Positions 6,009 to 7,917 of a stretch of 7,917 nt of DNA are shown here, one piece after another. Each line of letters starts with the position of its first letter. The stretch's first letter is position 1. The notes beneath the pieces are model-generated. The model saw only the letters and a program-made list of their open reading frames with translations, did not search any database and was not told where the DNA came from. Source of the stretch: Devosia sp. (GTDB lineage: Bacteria > Pseudomonadota > Alphaproteobacteria > Rhizobiales > Devosiaceae); NCBI GenBank assembly GCA_016793415.1, contig JAEUMC010000342.1, positions 1-7,917 on the forward strand, written 5' to 3'. A program made the position numbers and the translations under genes.

Positions 6009-6383
6009 ATGAACGCTGAGAACAGAGCAACCGCCATGATCCCCGCCCACAATGTCGAGCGGGCCGTTGCCTGGTACCGGGACAAGCTCGGGATCGCTCC
6101 CGCGAGGCAGGACGAGTACGGCGCCAGCTACGAGTTCAACGGTGTGCGCGCCTTCCTCTACAAGTCGGATTTTGCCGGTACCGCCGAGCACACCATGCTG
6201 TCGTTCGATACGGCTGATCTCGATGCCGACATGCGGGACATGCGCGGCAGAGGCGTCACGTTCCTCGACTACGATCTGCCGGATCTGAAGACCGAGAATG
6301 GCGTCGCAAGCTTCGGCCCGGTGAAGAACGCCTGGGCCAAGGACTCCGAGGGCAACATTCTCGGCTTCGTTCAGGGGATGTAG
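6009..6383 (+). CDS. VOC family (glyoxalase/bleomycin-resistance fold) protein
   Basis: A single-domain VOC protein of 124 residues, the usual length, with two beta-alpha-beta-beta-beta halves. The first (about 6-52) has the NVERAVAWYRDKLG helix that follows strand 1; the second (about 60-122) has FDTADLDADMRDMRGRGV and ends in KDSEGNILGFVQ. At the positions where metal-dependent members carry His or Glu ligands I read Thr8, Met63 and Gly119, so a glyoxalase- or dioxygenase-type metal site looks absent. A binding or sequestering role is more likely, but no substrate can be named. The start at 6009 is set by GGAGG at 5999-6003, 5 bases upstream; the ATG at 5997 would place that signal inside the gene. 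It is divergent from the ATC-hydrolase-like gene and convergent with the lipoprotein gene (12-base gap). Confidence 0.88.
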   Translation: MNAENRATAMIPAHNVERAVAWYRDKLGIAPARQDEYGASYEFNGVRAFLYKSDFAGTAEHTMLSFDTADLDADMRDMRGRGVTFLDYDLPDLKTENGVASFGPVKNAWAKDSEGNILGFVQGM

Positions 6384-6395
6384 AGCGCGCCGAGG

Positions 6396-6833
6396 CTATT
6401 TCGAGCAGCGGAACACGGTGCTCGATTTCGCGTCGCCCACCGCGATGCGGATGCCTTCGCCTGCCGGCCCGAAGATCGGCGTGAGCTTCAGGTCCTGCTT
6501 GTTGCAGGTGGCGCTGAAGGTACCATCCTTGTTGTCGCTCAAGGCAATGTCGCAGCTCTTGCCGGCGGCGGTGAACTTGCTCGCCGAAACCACCGTCAAC
6601 GCTGTCTTGTCGGTGCAGTCGAGCGCGGCCCAGCTGCCGATCAGCGGACGGGCGCCGGGGGGCAGCTTGGCGGCCGCTGCTGGCGTGGCGGGCGTCTTGC
6701 CCGCGGCCGGGGTCTTGGCCGGCGTTGTCGCTGCGGCGGGGGCCTCGGCCGATGGGGCCTTGGGCGTGCTGTCGTTGTTGCAGGCAGCCAGCAGCGGCAG
6801 AACGATGAGAAGAGAAAGCGGCAAAAGGCGCAT
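6396..6833 (-). CDS. Small secreted lipoprotein with Pro/Ala/Thr linker and four conserved-looking cysteines
   Basis: A 145-residue putative lipoprotein of unknown function. MRLLPLSLLIVLPLLAAC is a complete lipoprotein signal with lipobox LAAC and lipidated Cys18. The next residues (NND) include no Asp at +2, so export to the outer membrane is expected if Lol rules apply. Residues 19-60 are a low-complexity Pro/Ala/Thr/Lys linker. A compact domain follows (about 61-145), rich in beta-type segments, with Cys73, Cys94, Cys110 and Cys143, an even set that could form two disulfides in the periplasm. The start at 6833 gives a clean signal peptide; an upstream in-frame ATG at 6863 adds ten residues. 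Neither has a strong ribosome-binding site. The stop is 12 bases from that of the convergent VOC gene. I do not recognise the domain; a periplasmic inhibitor or stress protein is possible but unproven. Confidence 0.75.
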   Translation of the reverse strand: MRLLPLSLLIVLPLLAACNNDSTPKAPSAEAPAAATTPAKTPAAGKTPATPAAAAKLPPGARPLIGSWAALDCTDKTALTVVSASKFTAAGKSCDIALSDNKDGTFSATCNKQDLKLTPIFGPAGEGIRIAVGDAKSSTVFRCSK

Positions 6834-6872
6834 CGGCGAATCCGGTGTCGTTGCTATTGTCATGGCATGGGT

Positions 6873-6890
6873 GCGCCGTCATTGCGGCGC
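6873..6890. promoter_or_regulatory. Short inverted repeat in the divergent lipoprotein/UPF0178 gap
   Basis: GCGCCG-TCATTG-CGGCGC is a perfect 6-bp inverted repeat with a 6-base spacer, in the 79-base gap between divergent genes. It could be an operator half-site pair or a leader hairpin. In sequence this G/C-rich a match of this size can occur by chance. Confidence 0.2.
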
Positions 6891-6899
6891 GATTGCAGC

Positions 6900-6915
6900 G
6901 GAGTGAACAAGTTTG
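6900..6915 (+). promoter_or_regulatory. Ribosome-binding site and TTG start codon of the UPF0178 gene
   Basis: GGAG (6900-6903) lies 9 bases before TTG at 6913. An in-frame TGA at 6904-6906 and no intervening ATG or GTG leave TTG as the only start that keeps the family's N-terminal strand IFVDADACP. Confidence 0.7.
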
Positions 6916-7377
6916 GCCGCAGCGCAGATCTTTGTGGATGCCGACGCCTGTCCGGTAAAGGAGGAGGTGCTGCGCGTCGCCGAGCGGCATGGCATGGTCA
7001 CCACCTTCGTCGCCAATTTCGGGCTCCGGCCCTCACGCGACCCGATGGTGCGCAACGTGATGGTGCCGCAGGGCGCTGATGCTGCAGACGACTGGATCGT
7101 CGAGCATGCGGGCGCCAATGATCTGGTGATTACGTCGGACATCCCTTTGGCCAGCCGGGCGCTGAAGAAGGGCGCCGTCGTGCTCGGACCAACCGGCAAG
7201 CCGTTCACCGAACAGTCGATCGGCATGGCGCTGGCCATGCGCGAACTGAACCAGCACCTGCGTGAGACCGGCGAAAGCAAGGGCTACAATGCCGGCTTTA
7301 CCGCGAAGGATCGTTCGAATTTCCTGCACGCCTTCGATGCCGCGGTGCAGCGCGCCAGGCGGGCAGGGGAAGGGTGA
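6913..7377 (+). CDS. UPF0178 / DUF188 family protein (YaiI/YqxD-like)
   Basis: A 154-residue cytoplasmic protein, close to the family length of about 150. Recognisable blocks are VDADACPVK (8-16), GADAADDWIV (54-63), ITSDIPLASRAL (73-84), GKPFTEQSI (95-103) and KDRSNFLHAFD (132-142). The acidic residues in the first three blocks resemble the layout of PIN-like nuclease folds, to which the family has been related, but no activity is established. The gene must start at a TTG, which usually lowers expression. Its stop TGA shares one base with the ATG of the next gene, so the two are expected to be translationally coupled. It is divergent from the lipoprotein gene across 79 bases. Confidence 0.93.
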   Translation: MAAAQIFVDADACPVKEEVLRVAERHGMVTTFVANFGLRPSRDPMVRNVMVPQGADAADDWIVEHAGANDLVITSDIPLASRALKKGAVVLGPTGKPFTEQSIGMALAMRELNQHLRETGESKGYNAGFTAKDRSNFLHAFDAAVQRARRAGEG

Positions 7378-7913
7378 TGGAGCGGCAACCAATTGTCGTG
7401 GTGCTCGATCAGGTCGAAGATCTGTTCACTGCCACCAGCTTCGCCCCGCTCGAGGGACGCTTCGAGCCGCGTTCGGGCATGGAGCAGGTGCTCGACCAGG
7501 TCGCCCTGCACCGGTTGCATCCTGCCCAGCCGTTGCAGCTCAAACTGACCGTTCGCCAGCCCACCGAGGTCAGCGACGACGCGATCAGGACGGCGATCCG
7601 CGGCTATTGCGAAGCCGTGATCGTCGACCGGCAACTCGACCTCAAGCGCATCCAGCGGATCGGGCGTAACGCGCTGCTGCTCGGGCTTGGCTTCCTTGCT
7701 GCCTGCATGGCGCTGTCGACCGCGGCCAACGCTGCGACCTTCCTTCCCGAGTTCATTCGACGGCTGTTCGGTGAGGGGCTGGTCATCGCCGGCTGGGTCG
7801 GCTTGTGGCGACCGATCGAGGTCATGCTGTTCGACACGCGTCCACCGCAGCACGATATCCGGCTGCATCGGGCCATCGCCAGGGCGGAGATAGACGTTCT
7901 CAAATCCGCCTGA
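7377..7913 (+). CDS. Hypothetical membrane protein with two transmembrane segments
   Basis: A 178-residue protein I cannot assign to a named family. Residues 1-90 form a soluble, mixed-charge domain starting with a strand-like IVVVLDQVEDLF and ending in helices (DDAIRTAIRGYCEAVIVDRQ). Two hydrophobic segments follow, about 98-118 and 132-152, with the positively charged KRIQRIGRN just before the first. This predicts an inner-membrane hairpin with both ends in the cytoplasm. The tail (153-178) is polar, with DTRPPQHDIRLHRAIARAE. The ATG overlaps the upstream TGA (TGATG) and is preceded by a purine-rich AGGGGAAGGG, so it is coupled to the UPF0178 gene. A GTG three bases earlier is the only close alternative. 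The coupling suggests joint expression, but I would not infer function from it. Confidence 0.8.
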   Translation: MERQPIVVVLDQVEDLFTATSFAPLEGRFEPRSGMEQVLDQVALHRLHPAQPLQLKLTVRQPTEVSDDAIRTAIRGYCEAVIVDRQLDLKRIQRIGRNALLLGLGFLAACMALSTAANAATFLPEFIRRLFGEGLVIAGWVGLWRPIEVMLFDTRPPQHDIRLHRAIARAEIDVLKSA

Positions 7914-7917
7914 AGTT

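Noticed and set aside
5343..6191. A 282-codon minus-strand frame across the ATC-hydrolase gene and the start of the VOC gene
   Set aside because: It is in a different frame from the recognisable ATC-hydrolase protein and overlaps two supported genes; the product has no recognisable domain.
6418..6906. A 162-codon plus-strand frame antisense to the lipoprotein, with Ala/Val-rich hydrophobic stretches
   Set aside because: The hydrophobicity mirrors the antisense of the Pro/Ala/Thr linker codons. The minus-strand reading gives a textbook lipoprotein signal and cysteine-patterned domain, which is far better supported.
7284..7868. A 194-codon minus-strand frame opposite the UPF0178 3' end and the membrane protein
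   Set aside because: It lies antisense to a gene with a good ribosome-binding site, overlapping start and coherent membrane segments, and shows no domain of its own.

Overview
The window is about two-thirds G+C by eye, densely coded on both strands with short intergenic gaps, and carries ordinary chromosomal genes. Codon usage, gene content (P1-family peptidase, TTC38-like repeat protein, UPF0178 protein, ATC-hydrolase-like protein) and a REP-like palindrome suggest a proteobacterium, most likely an alphaproteobacterium of the Hyphomicrobiales type. No rRNA or other taxonomic marker is present, so this is a weak inference. I see no tRNA, rRNA, CRISPR array, insertion sequence or phage gene.

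Layout: (1) 2-2048 (+): the 3' part of an aldehyde dehydrogenase gene and, 4 bases on, a short-chain dehydrogenase, together a catabolic oxidoreductase operon cut by the window edge. (2) 2096-2872 (-): an alpha/beta hydrolase, convergent with the SDR. It diverges from a TTC38-like TPR protein (2967-4289, +), and the 94-base gap between them holds a good palindrome that looks like an operator. (3) 4290-4401: an intergenic stretch with a dRS3/REP-like palindrome, then a P1-family (DmpA/NylC) peptidase (4402-5406, +) whose self-cleavage site can be placed at Asn234-Thr235. (4) 5453-5908 (-): a cysteine-rich ATC-hydrolase-family protein, convergent with the peptidase across a perfect 8-bp hairpin and divergent from a small VOC-fold protein (6009-6383, +). 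(5) 6396-6833 (-): a small lipoprotein with four extra cysteines, convergent with the VOC gene. It diverges from a TTG-started UPF0178/YaiI gene (6913-7377, +), which overlaps by one base a two-helix membrane protein of unknown function (7377-7913, +).

Most units are separate one- or two-gene transcripts in alternating orientation, so there is no sign of one large pathway or defence system. Three enzymes (alpha/beta hydrolase, P1 peptidase, ATC-hydrolase-like protein) could each open amide, ester or cyclic C-N bonds, and the ALDH/SDR pair oxidises aldehydes and alcohols. The neighbourhood therefore has a scavenging or catabolic flavour, but nothing in the sequence ties these genes to one substrate. 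The points most worth a second look are the NylC-like processing site, the divergent-promoter palindrome, the REP-like element, the cysteine pattern of the ATC-hydrolase homologue and the uncharacterised coupled membrane protein.
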